From: Scytonema millei VB511283
GTDB taxonomy: Bacteria > Cyanobacteriota > Cyanobacteriia > Cyanobacteriales > Chroococcidiopsidaceae
Length of the DNA stretch: 64,000 nt
Assembly: GCF_000817735.3 (NCBI RefSeq)
Contig: NZ_JTJC03000017.1
Location: 124,001 to 188,000 of the forward strand
Direction of reading: 5' to 3'
Shown: positions 8,402 to 16,709 of the stretch, piece by piece
Layout: each line of letters starts with the position of its first letter
Numbering within the stretch: position 1 is the first letter of the stretch
Made by a program: the position numbers and the translations under genes
The notes under the pieces: model-generated
The model's database searches: none
What the model was told of the DNA's origin: nothing
The model's input: the letters and a program-made list of their open reading frames with translations, nothing else

Positions 8402-11301
8402 ACGATCGCCTCCTGGGGTTGTGCTGTTTCTTGCTGGCGTTGGTTTTCAGGGTCGTAGAATGGTGTCGGACTGACTGTTGCCGTGACGATCGCACCATCG
8501 GATAGACGAATTGAAATGCGATCGCCGATCGCTGCTAGTTCTGGTTTAACGTAGGCGAGTCCAATATACCGCTTTAAAACGGGACTAAAAGCAATACTCG
8601 TAACGCGACCTGCAATTTCACCGCGATCGATAATCAAATGACACTCTTGCGGTGCTGTACCCTGAAAGTTGGGGTCGAGCGTAAAACCAACTAACTTTTG
8701 GGCGATCGCTTGCTTGGCAATGGCTTGCAGGCTGCGCTGACCGATAAAAAACGGCTTATCCAATTTAACCGCCCACCCTAGATTAGCCTCCCTCGGAGTT
8801 GTCAAAGCATCGGTATCTTGACCGACAATCAAATGTCCTTTTTCCAACCGCAAAAGCCGCTGTGCTTCCACGCCAAAGGGTGCAATACCGTAAGTCTTAC
8901 CTGCGGCGAACAGAGCATCCCAAATAGCCGCAGCCGACTCAGCCGCAACGTGAATTTCGTAACCCCACTCGCCCACAAAACCAACTCGGATTAAAATTGC
9001 TTCAATTCCAGCCACCAATGCTTCTCGTACTGCTAGATAGGGAAAAGCAGCACTGGAAAGATCGCAATCCGTTAGCTGCGCCAAGACATCGCGGGCATAA
9101 ATTCCAGCAAGATTAATTGCCGATCGCGCCCCAGTTAAATTGACCAAGCCGCAATCTAAGCCCCACATTGTATTCAGCCGCGATAGTTCTCGGTAAATCG
9201 TCGCTGCACCGGAAGTCGTCGTCGTGAAATAAAAATGCTCGGTTCCCAGTCGCGCCATGACACCATCGTCAATAATTACGCCTGTCTCGTCTAGCATCAG
9301 TGCATAGCGCGACATCCCCAGTTTCAATTTGCCGTAGCGTCCGGTGTAAACTCGCTCTAAAAACTCGGCAGCATCCGCCCCGCGCAATTCTAATTTTCCT
9401 AACGTCCCAACATCGATCGCCCCTACGCGAGTCCGCACGGCTATGACTTCAGCCCGAATGCAATCTTCGCGGCTCTTTCCAGGTCGGGTGTAATATTCGG
9501 GTCGTCGCCAAGCTCCTGCCAGCATGAACTCAGCGCCCAAGGCAGCATGACGACTGTGTAAAGGAGTGTAACGCTCTGGAGTAAAGCCCCGTCCGGCTAA
9601 GTGCGATAAGGGAACCGGATGAAAGAACGGTCGAGCCGTGGTCGTACCGACTTCAGCAGGAGATTTACCTGTAATGCGTGCCAAAATGCGCAATGCATTC
9701 ATATTGGAATGCTTACCCTGACTCGGTCCCATGCCTACAGTGGTAAATCTTTTGAGCAATTCAATATTGTCAAATCCTTCCTGAATGGCGTTGGGAAAAT
9801 CCTTGAATTGAAGATCTTCATCAAAATCGACAAAGTTCTTACCTGCTGGATGTTCCACGATCGCCCACGGATGCGAGGGGGATTCTGAGCTGGGTGTAAC
9901 AGCACAATCGACGGGTTTTGTCAATCCTAGAAAAGCAGCCGCCTCTAATCCAGCCCGACGACCATCGAGTAACTTACGATCGAACTCGTACACGCCATTC
10001 ACCCGTCCGCAGGCAAACACACCCGCAGGTAAGCGATCGGGAACGAACTGCTGCAAGCTGTCATCGAAGCGCATTTTCGTTCCAGCTTGGTAGAGTAAAT
10101 TTGCTGCACCTGCCCAGCCGACACTCATCATAATCCCATCGCAGGCGATCGCTTGTTTGAATTCTGTCTGCGGTTTGCCGTTGGCATCAAGCGGACAAAT
10201 GACTGCACCCGAAACGCCATCGCTGGCTGGATTCGTTTTAGCTGCATAAATGCAATGACTGGTAAAAATGGGAATACCGAGCGCTTGTAAAGCTTGAGTT
10301 GTTGGGTTAGTCGTGTAAGTCGGACGTAAATCCGCGATCGCCTTCACCTCAATGCCATGCTTGGCTAAATCTAAAGCAGCCTGATAACCATCACTATTTG
10401 CCGTCAATACCACCGCTCGTTGCATCGGTTTGACGGCATAGCGATAAATTAATCGTTGTGCGGCAGAAGCTAACATCACTCCTGGTGAATCGTTATTGCG
10501 AAACACGGCAGGCTGTTCGTATGCCCCATTTGCCATAATGACCGTCTTTGCTCGCATTTTAGTCAGACGTTCTCGATCGACCAGTGGAATCCAGTTATCG
10601 GCATAATAGGCAGCGGCTACCGTTTCGGTGTAGAGACGGATGCGATCGCAGTTTTTAACTGCTTCTACGAGTTCGTTCGTCTGCATCATCCATGCACCAG
10701 AACCGCCTGCCCGTGCATTTTCATCTACGATCGCCACATTTGCCCCCGCATCGGCTGCGGCTAACGCTGCTGACAATCCCGCCACGCCTGCGCCAATGAC
10801 TAGCACGTCGCAGAAGTCATACTGCTTTGCCGTGCGAATGTGGGGTGTGGCAACATCGACTTTGCCTAATCCGCTCAAATTGCGGATCGTGCGTTCCCAG
10901 AAGGGGAACAGCCGTTTGTGATGAAAGGCTTTGTAATAAAACCCGACTGGGAGCAGAGGGGAGAAAAAATCTAAAATGCTGTGGCAATCGCCCATCACCC
11001 CACCATTTGTATTCACCGCATAGAGCGACATTCCCGCTTCTAATGGCGTAATATCGGCTCTCACGTTGAGCTGCTGACCATTTTGCATCAGAGCATTAAT
11101 ATCGTGACTTGCCAGACTCAAAATTCCGCGCGGACGATGGTATTTGAAACTGCGTCCCAACACTCGTTGTCCGGCAGCCCATAACGCACTCGCGATCGTG
11201 TCTCCGGCATAACCCCAAAAGCGATTTCCTTCAAAGGTAAAGTCAATTCGCTGACTGCGATCGATCCATTCACCGGAGATGGGTGGTAGGCGATTGCTCA
11301 T
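8398..11301 (-). CDS. mgdC: N-methylglutamate dehydrogenase / sarcosine-oxidase-like alpha subunit
   Basis: Large alpha subunit of 967 residues (SoxA/MgdC). Residues about 15-100 form a 2Fe-2S-ferredoxin-like domain typical of the family (FEGNRFWGYAGDTIASALWA). A dinucleotide-binding oxidoreductase domain follows, with GAGVAG at about 170-175, and a GcvT-like aminomethyltransferase domain from about 600 (IDVGTLGKLELRGADAAEFL, FVGEWGYEIHV) binds tetrahydrofolate. It should oxidise N-methylglutamate together with the beta subunit and pass the C1 unit to folate. Sarcosine or dimethylglycine are alternative substrates; linkage to gmaS and mgsABC favours N-methylglutamate. Confidence 0.88.
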   Translation of the reverse strand: MSNRLPPISGEWIDRSQRIDFTFEGNRFWGYAGDTIASALWAAGQRVLGRSFKYHRPRGILSLASHDINALMQNGQQLNVRADITPLEAGMSLYAVNTNGGVMGDCHSILDFFSPLLPVGFYYKAFHHKRLFPFWERTIRNLSGLGKVDVATPHIRTAKQYDFCDVLVIGAGVAGLSAALAAADAGANVAIVDENARAGGSGAWMMQTNELVEAVKNCDRIRLYTETVAAAYYADNWIPLVDRERLTKMRAKTVIMANGAYEQPAVFRNNDSPGVMLASAAQRLIYRYAVKPMQRAVVLTANSDGYQAALDLAKHGIEVKAIADLRPTYTTNPTTQALQALGIPIFTSHCIYAAKTNPASDGVSGAVICPLDANGKPQTEFKQAIACDGIMMSVGWAGAANLLYQAGTKMRFDDSLQQFVPDRLPAGVFACGRVNGVYEFDRKLLDGRRAGLEAAAFLGLTKPVDCAVTPSSESPSHPWAIVEHPAGKNFVDFDEDLQFKDFPNAIQEGFDNIELLKRFTTVGMGPSQGKHSNMNALRILARITGKSPAEVGTTTARPFFHPVPLSHLAGRGFTPERYTPLHSRHAALGAEFMLAGAWRRPEYYTRPGKSREDCIRAEVIAVRTRVGAIDVGTLGKLELRGADAAEFLERVYTGRYGKLKLGMSRYALMLDETGVIIDDGVMARLGTEHFYFTTTTSGAATIYRELSRLNTMWGLDCGLVNLTGARSAINLAGIYARDVLAQLTDCDLSSAAFPYLAVREALVAGIEAILIRVGFVGEWGYEIHVAAESAAAIWDALFAAGKTYGIAPFGVEAQRLLRLEKGHLIVGQDTDALTTPREANLGWAVKLDKPFFIGQRSLQAIAKQAIAQKLVGFTLDPNFQGTAPQECHLIIDRGEIAGRVTSIAFSPVLKRYIGLAYVKPELAAIGDRISIRLSDGAIVTATVSPTPFYDPENQRQQETAQPQEAIV

Positions 11302-11339
11302 AGGGCAATAGGTTGGGTTAAAAGCGATCGATCCTCGAA

Positions 11340-11479
11340 GATCCCCCCTAGCCCCCCTTCAAAAGGGGGGAACAATGCTTTCATTTTTAAAAGTTCCTTT
11401 AAAAGACTGAGCCAAACGCTCCACCAACATTGAAAAGAGGGGAACAATGCCCCCCTTTTCAAGGGGGGTTGGGGGGATC
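11340..11479. repeat. Expanded GATCCCCCC-family repeat with a duplicated 12-mer
   Basis: Same family as 6279-6344, but the two halves are pushed apart. GGGGAACAATGC occurs at 11367-11378 and again at 11439-11450, flanking 60 bp of unrelated AT-rich sequence. This looks like an insertion with target duplication, or a tandem copy. It lies in the mgdB-mgdC gap (11302-11503) and could form a large stem in the mRNA. A 69-codon open frame over it is only translated repeat. Confidence 0.8.
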
Positions 11480-11503
11480 GAGTCTTATCTAAACTAGATT
11501 GGC

Positions 11504-11767
11504 TCATCCAACTCCCTCCTTGTCGTACAAATAAGTCCGCAAGACCTCATCGGTCAGCGTATTGCGTTCTGCAATAAACCAGGTATGACTTGGCGTATGA
11601 CACCACCACTCCTGTTGAATTCCCGGTACGCTAGTGCGATTAAATACGTACTCTGCCCAAGTTTGGTCATCAACTGTTCGCGGATCGGGCATAGAGCGGA
11701 CTTCCCCGCCACAGATAAACTCAGAAATAGGTCTTGCTCCGTTAATCGGACAGGTCATCATTTTCAT
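11504..11767 (-). CDS. mgdB: N-methylglutamate dehydrogenase / sarcosine-oxidase-like delta subunit
   Basis: Small delta subunit of 87 residues (SoxD/MgdB). The N-terminal CPINGARPISEFICGGE and the later WWCHTPSHTWF carry the zinc-ligand cysteines and histidine of the family. RTVDDQTWAEYVFNRTSVPG and the C-terminal DEVLRTYLYD are also family-typical. It is a structural zinc subunit of the heterotetrameric dehydrogenase. It starts 2 bp after the mgdA stop, so the two are co-translated. A repeat-filled gap of about 200 bp separates it from mgdC. Confidence 0.88.
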   Translation of the reverse strand: MKMMTCPINGARPISEFICGGEVRSMPDPRTVDDQTWAEYVFNRTSVPGIQQEWWCHTPSHTWFIAERNTLTDEVLRTYLYDKEGVG

Positions 11768-11769
11768 CG

Positions 11770-13011
11770 TTAATGCCCCACTGATGCTGCACCCTTTTCA
11801 CCCACCAACGCATAATTTTTGAATCGATCGAGCGAGAATTTGGCAATTAATTCGTGACTGCGATCGCTTGCCACGGTGTACGCCATCGTTTTGCCACACA
11901 CCGGAGTTGCCTTAAAGCCCCAAGTCCCCCACCCAGCATCGAGATAAAACCCCGCGATCGCAGTTTTCCCCATAATTGGTGCAAAATCAGGAGTCATATC
12001 TGCCATACCTGCCCATTGCCGCACGATCTTAACGTGAGAGAGGAACGGAAACAGTTCGAGCATATGCGCTGCTAGCCCTTCCGCAAAATCTAGGGTCGAT
12101 CGCGTGGAATGTAATTCATACGGATCGAGAGAGGCTCCCATGACTAACTCACCGCGTGCGGTTTGACTGACATAGACATGCAGGCTACCCGAAACAATTA
12201 TTGGGTCGAGCCAGGGTTTCATTGGTTCGCTGACCATTGCTTGGAGTGGATGCACGTACAAGGGCGATCGCAGTCCTACCATTTGCAACAGGCGCGGTGT
12301 AAATCCAGCAACCGCACACAGTACCCGTGGTGTAGAAATCGTCCCTTTGGTGGTCTGTACTCCCGTCACTTTGCCCGATTCAACACTTATTCCCAAGACT
12401 TCGGTTTGCTGGTGGATCTCGACCCCCCGCCGATCTGCGCCGCGACCGTAACCCCACGCCACAGCATCGTGACGGGCAATACTCCCAGGTGCGTGATATA
12501 GTGCGCCCATTACAGGAGCCTTACCACCACACGTCAAATCCATGTGTGGGCAAGCTTTTTTAATTTGATTCGGCTCGACTAATTCGCTCTCAATGCCGAA
12601 ATGCTTATTCACCTCAGCCCGCCAGCGCATCGTTCGGATTGCAGAGTCAGTATGAGCTAGCGTGAAATGTCCCCGCGTGGAATAAAACAAATTTAAATCG
12701 AAATCCTGCGCTAAATCTTGCCAGAGTCGCACCGATTCATCGTAAAACTTTACGCCCTCTGGGGTGAGATAGTTGGAGCGAATAATCGTCGTGTTGCGTC
12801 CCGTATTCCCGCCGCCAAGATAACCTTTTTCAAGAACGGCTATATCGGTCATGCCGTAATCTCGCGCCAGATAATAAGCAGCTGCCAGCCCGTGTCCGCC
12901 TGCACCAATGATGACAGCATCGTAATTTGATTTGAGGCGATCGCGATGGCGGAACATCGCCGGTTCTGGATGCTGCTTCGCCAACGCAAATTTCAGCAGA
13001 TTTAAAGGCAT
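11770..13011 (-). CDS. mgdA: N-methylglutamate dehydrogenase / sarcosine-oxidase-like beta subunit
   Basis: FAD-dependent oxidoreductase of the DAO family, 413 residues (SoxB/MgdA). The Rossmann motif GAGGHG lies at 36-41 within YDAVIIGAGGHGLAAAYYLA. It is followed by GGGNTGRNTTIIRSNYL, a SoxB hallmark, and a C-terminal FAD region (TPDFAPIMGKTAIAGFYLDA). This subunit should carry out flavin oxidation of the secondary amine. It is the first gene of the operon, and its Shine-Dalgarno lies inside a 13-bp inverted repeat that faces the divergent regulator. Confidence 0.88.
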   Translation of the reverse strand: MPLNLLKFALAKQHPEPAMFRHRDRLKSNYDAVIIGAGGHGLAAAYYLARDYGMTDIAVLEKGYLGGGNTGRNTTIIRSNYLTPEGVKFYDESVRLWQDLAQDFDLNLFYSTRGHFTLAHTDSAIRTMRWRAEVNKHFGIESELVEPNQIKKACPHMDLTCGGKAPVMGALYHAPGSIARHDAVAWGYGRGADRRGVEIHQQTEVLGISVESGKVTGVQTTKGTISTPRVLCAVAGFTPRLLQMVGLRSPLYVHPLQAMVSEPMKPWLDPIIVSGSLHVYVSQTARGELVMGASLDPYELHSTRSTLDFAEGLAAHMLELFPFLSHVKIVRQWAGMADMTPDFAPIMGKTAIAGFYLDAGWGTWGFKATPVCGKTMAYTVASDRSHELIAKFSLDRFKNYALVGEKGAASVGH

Positions 13012-13018
13012 CGTAAGT

Positions 13019-13031
13019 TTCCTGTCAGGAA
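13019..13031. promoter_or_regulatory. Candidate operator: TTCCTG-T-CAGGAA inverted repeat
   Basis: A perfect 6-bp inverted repeat with a one-base centre lies just upstream of mgdA and overlaps its AGGAAA ribosome-binding sequence. A second copy of one arm (TTTCCTG) lies at 13078-13084 in the same 152-bp divergent intergenic region. The likely ligand is the XRE-cupin regulator encoded next door. The sequence is seen directly; the operator role is inferred. Confidence 0.5.
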
Positions 13032-13163
13032 CCTTTGCTGAATATCATGCATCAAAGATTTCTGGGTGTCAACAAAGTTTCCTGCTATGATTCAAGACGA
13101 TGCAGGGTGAAATGGTAGCCAGCGCTGTTTCTCCATACTGCTCCCATACTGTGAGGTAAGCGC

Positions 13164-13790
13164 ATGACAGATGCCACAGCAAACGGGCTGGAGCGTTCCG
13201 AAGTCCCAGCCGTCGATCCGCTCGAACGCTACATTGGCAGTACGATTCGCGAAATGCGCCAAAAACTCGGACTCACTATTGCCGAAATTTCGGAACAGAC
13301 AGGAATTTCGCGGGGGATGTTGTCCAAGATTGAAAACGCTCAAACTGCTACGAGTTTGGAAACATTGACGAAAATTGCTCGTGCTTTAGGTATTTCCCTG
13401 TCAGCCTTCTTTCGCAATTACGACGTACCCACGGGCAGCGCCCAGCTGGTGAAAAACGGTGAAGGGATGGAAGTCGTGCGTCGCGGCACGAAGCGAGGAC
13501 ATACCTATCAATTGCTGGCATACGATCGCGGTTCGACAAAACTATTCGAGCCTTTTCTGATCGCTATGGATGACGCTTCGGAAGTGTTTCCCACCTTTGA
13601 GCATCCTGGGGTTGAATTCATTTATATGCTAGAAGGCAAGCTGGAATACCGTCACGGACAATCAACTTATTTGTTAGAACCTGGTGACGCATTAACTTTT
13701 CGCGGTGATATTCCTCACGGTCCTGAAAAACTGATCGAGCTACCGATTCGCTTTCTTGCCATCATTCACTATGCCACGCCTGAAAGCTAA
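13164..13790 (+). CDS. XRE-family regulator with C-terminal cupin domain
   Basis: Transcription factor of 208 residues. A helix-turn-helix of the XRE type spans about 25-80 (IGSTIREMRQKLGLTIAEI, then SRGMLSKIENAQTATSLETL). A cupin sensor domain spans about 120-195 (PGVEFIYMLEGKLEYRHG, LEPGDALTFRGDIPHGPEKL). The family commonly controls amine or amino-acid use. ATG 13164 follows GAGGTAA. It is transcribed away from mgdA across a 152-bp gap that contains an inverted repeat. It therefore most likely regulates the methylamine operon, with a pathway amine or N-methylglutamate as a plausible inducer (inference). Confidence 0.9.
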   Translation: MTDATANGLERSEVPAVDPLERYIGSTIREMRQKLGLTIAEISEQTGISRGMLSKIENAQTATSLETLTKIARALGISLSAFFRNYDVPTGSAQLVKNGEGMEVVRRGTKRGHTYQLLAYDRGSTKLFEPFLIAMDDASEVFPTFEHPGVEFIYMLEGKLEYRHGQSTYLLEPGDALTFRGDIPHGPEKLIELPIRFLAIIHYATPES

Positions 13791-13806
13791 TGGCGATCGC
13801 CAAACA

Positions 13807-13835
13807 GGGAGTAGGGAGTAGGGAGCAGGGAGCAG
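13807..13835. repeat. Heptamer tandem repeat GGGAGTA/GGGAGCA
   Basis: Four 7-bp units (GGGAGTA, GGGAGTA, GGGAGCA, GGGAGCA) lie between the regulator stop and the clpB terminator. Short heptamer arrays of this kind recur across the window. Confidence 0.8.
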
Positions 13836-13882
13836 TAATTTACAGACAAAAACTCGACCTCATACAACGAGTGTAAAAAAAT

Positions 13883-13902
13883 AGGTGGGCATTTACCCAC
13901 CT
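13883..13902 (-). terminator. Rho-independent terminator after clpB
   Basis: AGGTGGG / CCCACCT stem with a 6-base loop just beyond the clpB stop. On the minus strand it is followed by ATTTTTTT, a normal intrinsic terminator. The other side is A-rich, so it may also stop transcripts from the regulator gene. Confidence 0.8.
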
Positions 13903-13907
13903 AAAAA

Positions 13908-16559
13908 CTAATTAGATTGTGTCGTTAAGATCTCCACGGGCAAACGCTTAAAAGCAAGGCGTTCGTTTTCCACATCGACAAAGATCGTGTCGCCGTCGTT
14001 GAATTCATTCCGCAGAATTGACTTAGCAATTTGCGTTTCCAATTCGCGCTGAATTGCTCGTTTTAACGGACGCGCACCAAACACGGGATCGTAACCTACC
14101 TCTGCCAAGAAATCTAAAGCAGCATCGGAAAGCCGCAACGACATCTTGCGATCGCCCAGTCTTTGCTCCAATCGCTGAATTTGTAACTTGACAATCTGCC
14201 GCAATTCCTGTAGCTGTAGGGCGTGGAAAATAATAATCTCGTCAATTCGGTTGAGGAATTCTGGACGGAAACTATTGCGCATCGCTTCCATCACTCGACT
14301 GCGCATTTCTTCATAGCGCGAGTCATCTCCGGCAATATCTAAAATGTATTGCGAACCGATGTTGCTGGTCATAATCACAATGGTATTCTTGAAATCCACC
14401 GTATGACCTTGAGCATCTGTCACCCTACCGTCATCTAAAATTTGCAGCATGACGTTGAAGACATCTGGGTGTGCTTTTTCGATTTCGTCAAATAGCACTA
14501 CAGAATACGGACGACGGCGAATCGCTTCAGTCAGTTGTCCCCCTTCGTCATAACCTACGTAACCAGGAGGCGCACCAATCAAACGTGATACGGCGTGTTT
14601 CTCCATGTACTCCGACATATCGATCCGTACCAACGCCTCTTCGGTGTCGAATAGGTATGCGGCTAAAGCCTTGGCGAGTTCAGTCTTGCCTACGCCCGTG
14701 GGACCGAGGAAAATAAAACTAGCAATCGGACGATTCGGATCGGCTAAACCAGCACGCGATCGCTGAATCGCATCAGCTACAGCTGTCACTGCTTCATTTT
14801 GCCCGATGACGCGATCGTGCAATTCGTCTTCTAAGTTGAGTAGTTTCTCTTTCTCAGTTTCAACTAACTTACTGATCGGAATACCCGTCCACTTAGAAAT
14901 AACTTCGGCAATATCGGCTTCGGTAACTTCCTCCCGTAGCAGCGATTTACCTGTTGTTTGCGTTTGGGTTAACTGACTTTCAGCGGCTTGCAATTGTCGA
15001 TGCAAATCGGTCAATTTGCCGTATTTTAATTCTGCCGCTTTATTGAGATCGTAATCTCTTTCTGCTTGCTGAATTTCGACGTTGACGCGATCGATCTCTT
15101 CTTTGACAGACTGGATTTTATCGATCACATCCTTTTCAGACTGCCATTGAGCGTTAAGCGCCGCTTGTTCTTCCTTGAGATCGGCAACTTCTTTTTCTAG
15201 CCGTCCCAATCTTTCTCGCGAAGCCGGATCGCTTTCTTTTTCTAAAGATAAGCGTTCCATTTCTAATTGCAAAATCTTGCGATCGATCTCGTCTAATTCT
15301 TCCGGCTTCGAGGTAATTTCCATCTTCAACCGCGCCGCCGCCTCGTCTACCAAGTCGATCGCTTTATCGGGTAAAAAGCGATCGCTAATATACCGATTTG
15401 ACAAAGTAGCCGCTGCAACCACAGCAGAATCGGAAATTCTCACCCCGTGGTGGACTTCATACCGTTCTTTCAAACCGCGCAGAATTGAAATTGTATCTTC
15501 TACGCTGGGTTGATCGACATAAACTTGTTGGAATCGCCGTTCCAACGCCGCATCTTTCTCAATATATTTGCGGTATTCATCCAAAGTCGTCGCCCCAATA
15601 CAACGCAGTTCGCCCCGCGCTAGCATTGGTTTGAGCAAGTTTCCCGCATCCATCGCCCCTTGGGTAGCACCCGCACCGACAACAGTATGGATTTCGTCGA
15701 TAAATAGGACGATATTACCTCTAGACTCGGTAACTTCTTTCAATACCGCTTTCAAGCGTTCTTCAAATTCACCCCGAAACTTTGCCCCGGCAATTAATGC
15801 TCCCATATCTAAGGCGATTAACTTGCGGTCTTTGAGCGACTGGGGTACGTCACCAGCGACAATCCGCTGCGCTAGTCCTTCGGCGATCGCAGTTTTACCC
15901 ACACCAGGTTCGCCAATCAGTACGGGGTTGTTTTTGGTACGGCGAGACAAAATCTGAATCGTGCGGCGAATTTCATCATCTCGTCCGATGACGGGATCGA
16001 GCTTACCTTGACGAGCCGCTTCCGTTAAGTCGCGTCCGTACTTTTCGAGTGCTTCGTATTTGCCTTCTGGGTTTTGGTCGGTCACTTTCTGATTTCCACG
16101 CACTTGTTTTATCGTATTTTTTAGTTTGTTTTCGTCTAACCCAAACTCTTGAAATAAACTCCTACCGAAGCGATCGTCCTTAGCGTAGGCTAACAACAAA
16201 TGCTCGATCGAAATGTATTCGTCAGCAAATTCCTGACGGTAAGCATCGGCTCTATCTAATAGGGTATCGAGGCTGCGTCCCAGATAGACAGAGCTAACGC
16301 TACCAGAAAGTTTAGGCTGACGTTGAATAAATTGCTCGGTGCGTTGGCGCAGCCTCTCTGAAAGAGACTCGCGTAACTTCGTGACATTAACGCCAACTTT
16401 ATTGAAAATACTAGTTGCCAGCCCTTCTTGTTCCAGCAGCGCCTTCATTAAGTGTTCGCTTTCAATTTGCTGCTGGGGAACGGCTTTAGCAATATCTGGG
16501 GTATGGGCGATCGCTTCCCAGGCTTTTTCGGTAAATTGATTGGGATTAGTGGGTTGCAT
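13908..16559 (-). CDS. clpB: ATP-dependent disaggregase ClpB
   Basis: Hexameric AAA+ chaperone of 883 residues, the normal length, which rescues aggregated proteins with DnaK. The N-terminal Clp repeat domain is at about 1-150. The first Walker A is GEPGVGKT at about 206 with its Walker [15 protein letters not shown] coiled-coil middle domain spans about 410-530 ([20 protein letters not shown]). The second Walker A is GPTGVGKT at about 608, with pore loop [13 protein letters not shown] and arginine region [10 protein letters not shown]. The middle domain marks ClpB rather than ClpC. No CIRCE-like inverted repeat was seen upstream. Confidence 0.96.
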   Translation of the reverse strand: MQPTNPNQFTEKAWEAIAHTPDIAKAVPQQQIESEHLMKALLEQEGLATSIFNKVGVNVTKLRESLSERLRQRTEQFIQRQPKLSGSVSSVYLGRSLDTLLDRADAYRQEFADEYISIEHLLLAYAKDDRFGRSLFQEFGLDENKLKNTIKQVRGNQKVTDQNPEGKYEALEKYGRDLTEAARQGKLDPVIGRDDEIRRTIQILSRRTKNNPVLIGEPGVGKTAIAEGLAQRIVAGDVPQSLKDRKLIALDMGALIAGAKFRGEFEERLKAVLKEVTESRGNIVLFIDEIHTVVGAGATQGAMDAGNLLKPMLARGELRCIGATTLDEYRKYIEKDAALERRFQQVYVDQPSVEDTISILRGLKERYEVHHGVRISDSAVVAAATLSNRYISDRFLPDKAIDLVDEAAARLKMEITSKPEELDEIDRKILQLEMERLSLEKESDPASRERLGRLEKEVADLKEEQAALNAQWQSEKDVIDKIQSVKEEIDRVNVEIQQAERDYDLNKAAELKYGKLTDLHRQLQAAESQLTQTQTTGKSLLREEVTEADIAEVISKWTGIPISKLVETEKEKLLNLEDELHDRVIGQNEAVTAVADAIQRSRAGLADPNRPIASFIFLGPTGVGKTELAKALAAYLFDTEEALVRIDMSEYMEKHAVSRLIGAPPGYVGYDEGGQLTEAIRRRPYSVVLFDEIEKAHPDVFNVMLQILDDGRVTDAQGHTVDFKNTIVIMTSNIGSQYILDIAGDDSRYEEMRSRVMEAMRNSFRPEFLNRIDEIIIFHALQLQELRQIVKLQIQRLEQRLGDRKMSLRLSDAALDFLAEVGYDPVFGARPLKRAIQRELETQIAKSILRNEFNDGDTIFVDVENERLAFKRLPVEILTTQSN

Positions 16560-16709
16560 CCGTTACTCTCCCCTCCTCTTGAAATCTACTAACCATCAGA
16601 GCTATTCCTAGCTCCTGCCTCCCTATACGGTCATTGTAGAAATACTGACATGGGATGCAAGATCGGTGTTTACGCAATCCATACGGGGTATTTCCGAATG
16701 GTTAGTGAC

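Noticed and set aside
11298-11507. 69-codon frame between mgdB and mgdC
   Set aside because: It is entirely a reading of the GATCCCCCC repeat (PLKRG...FPSF), with no independent support.
16560-16709. Possible heat-shock CIRCE element upstream of clpB
   Set aside because: No TTAGCACTC/GAGTGCTAA inverted repeat is present.
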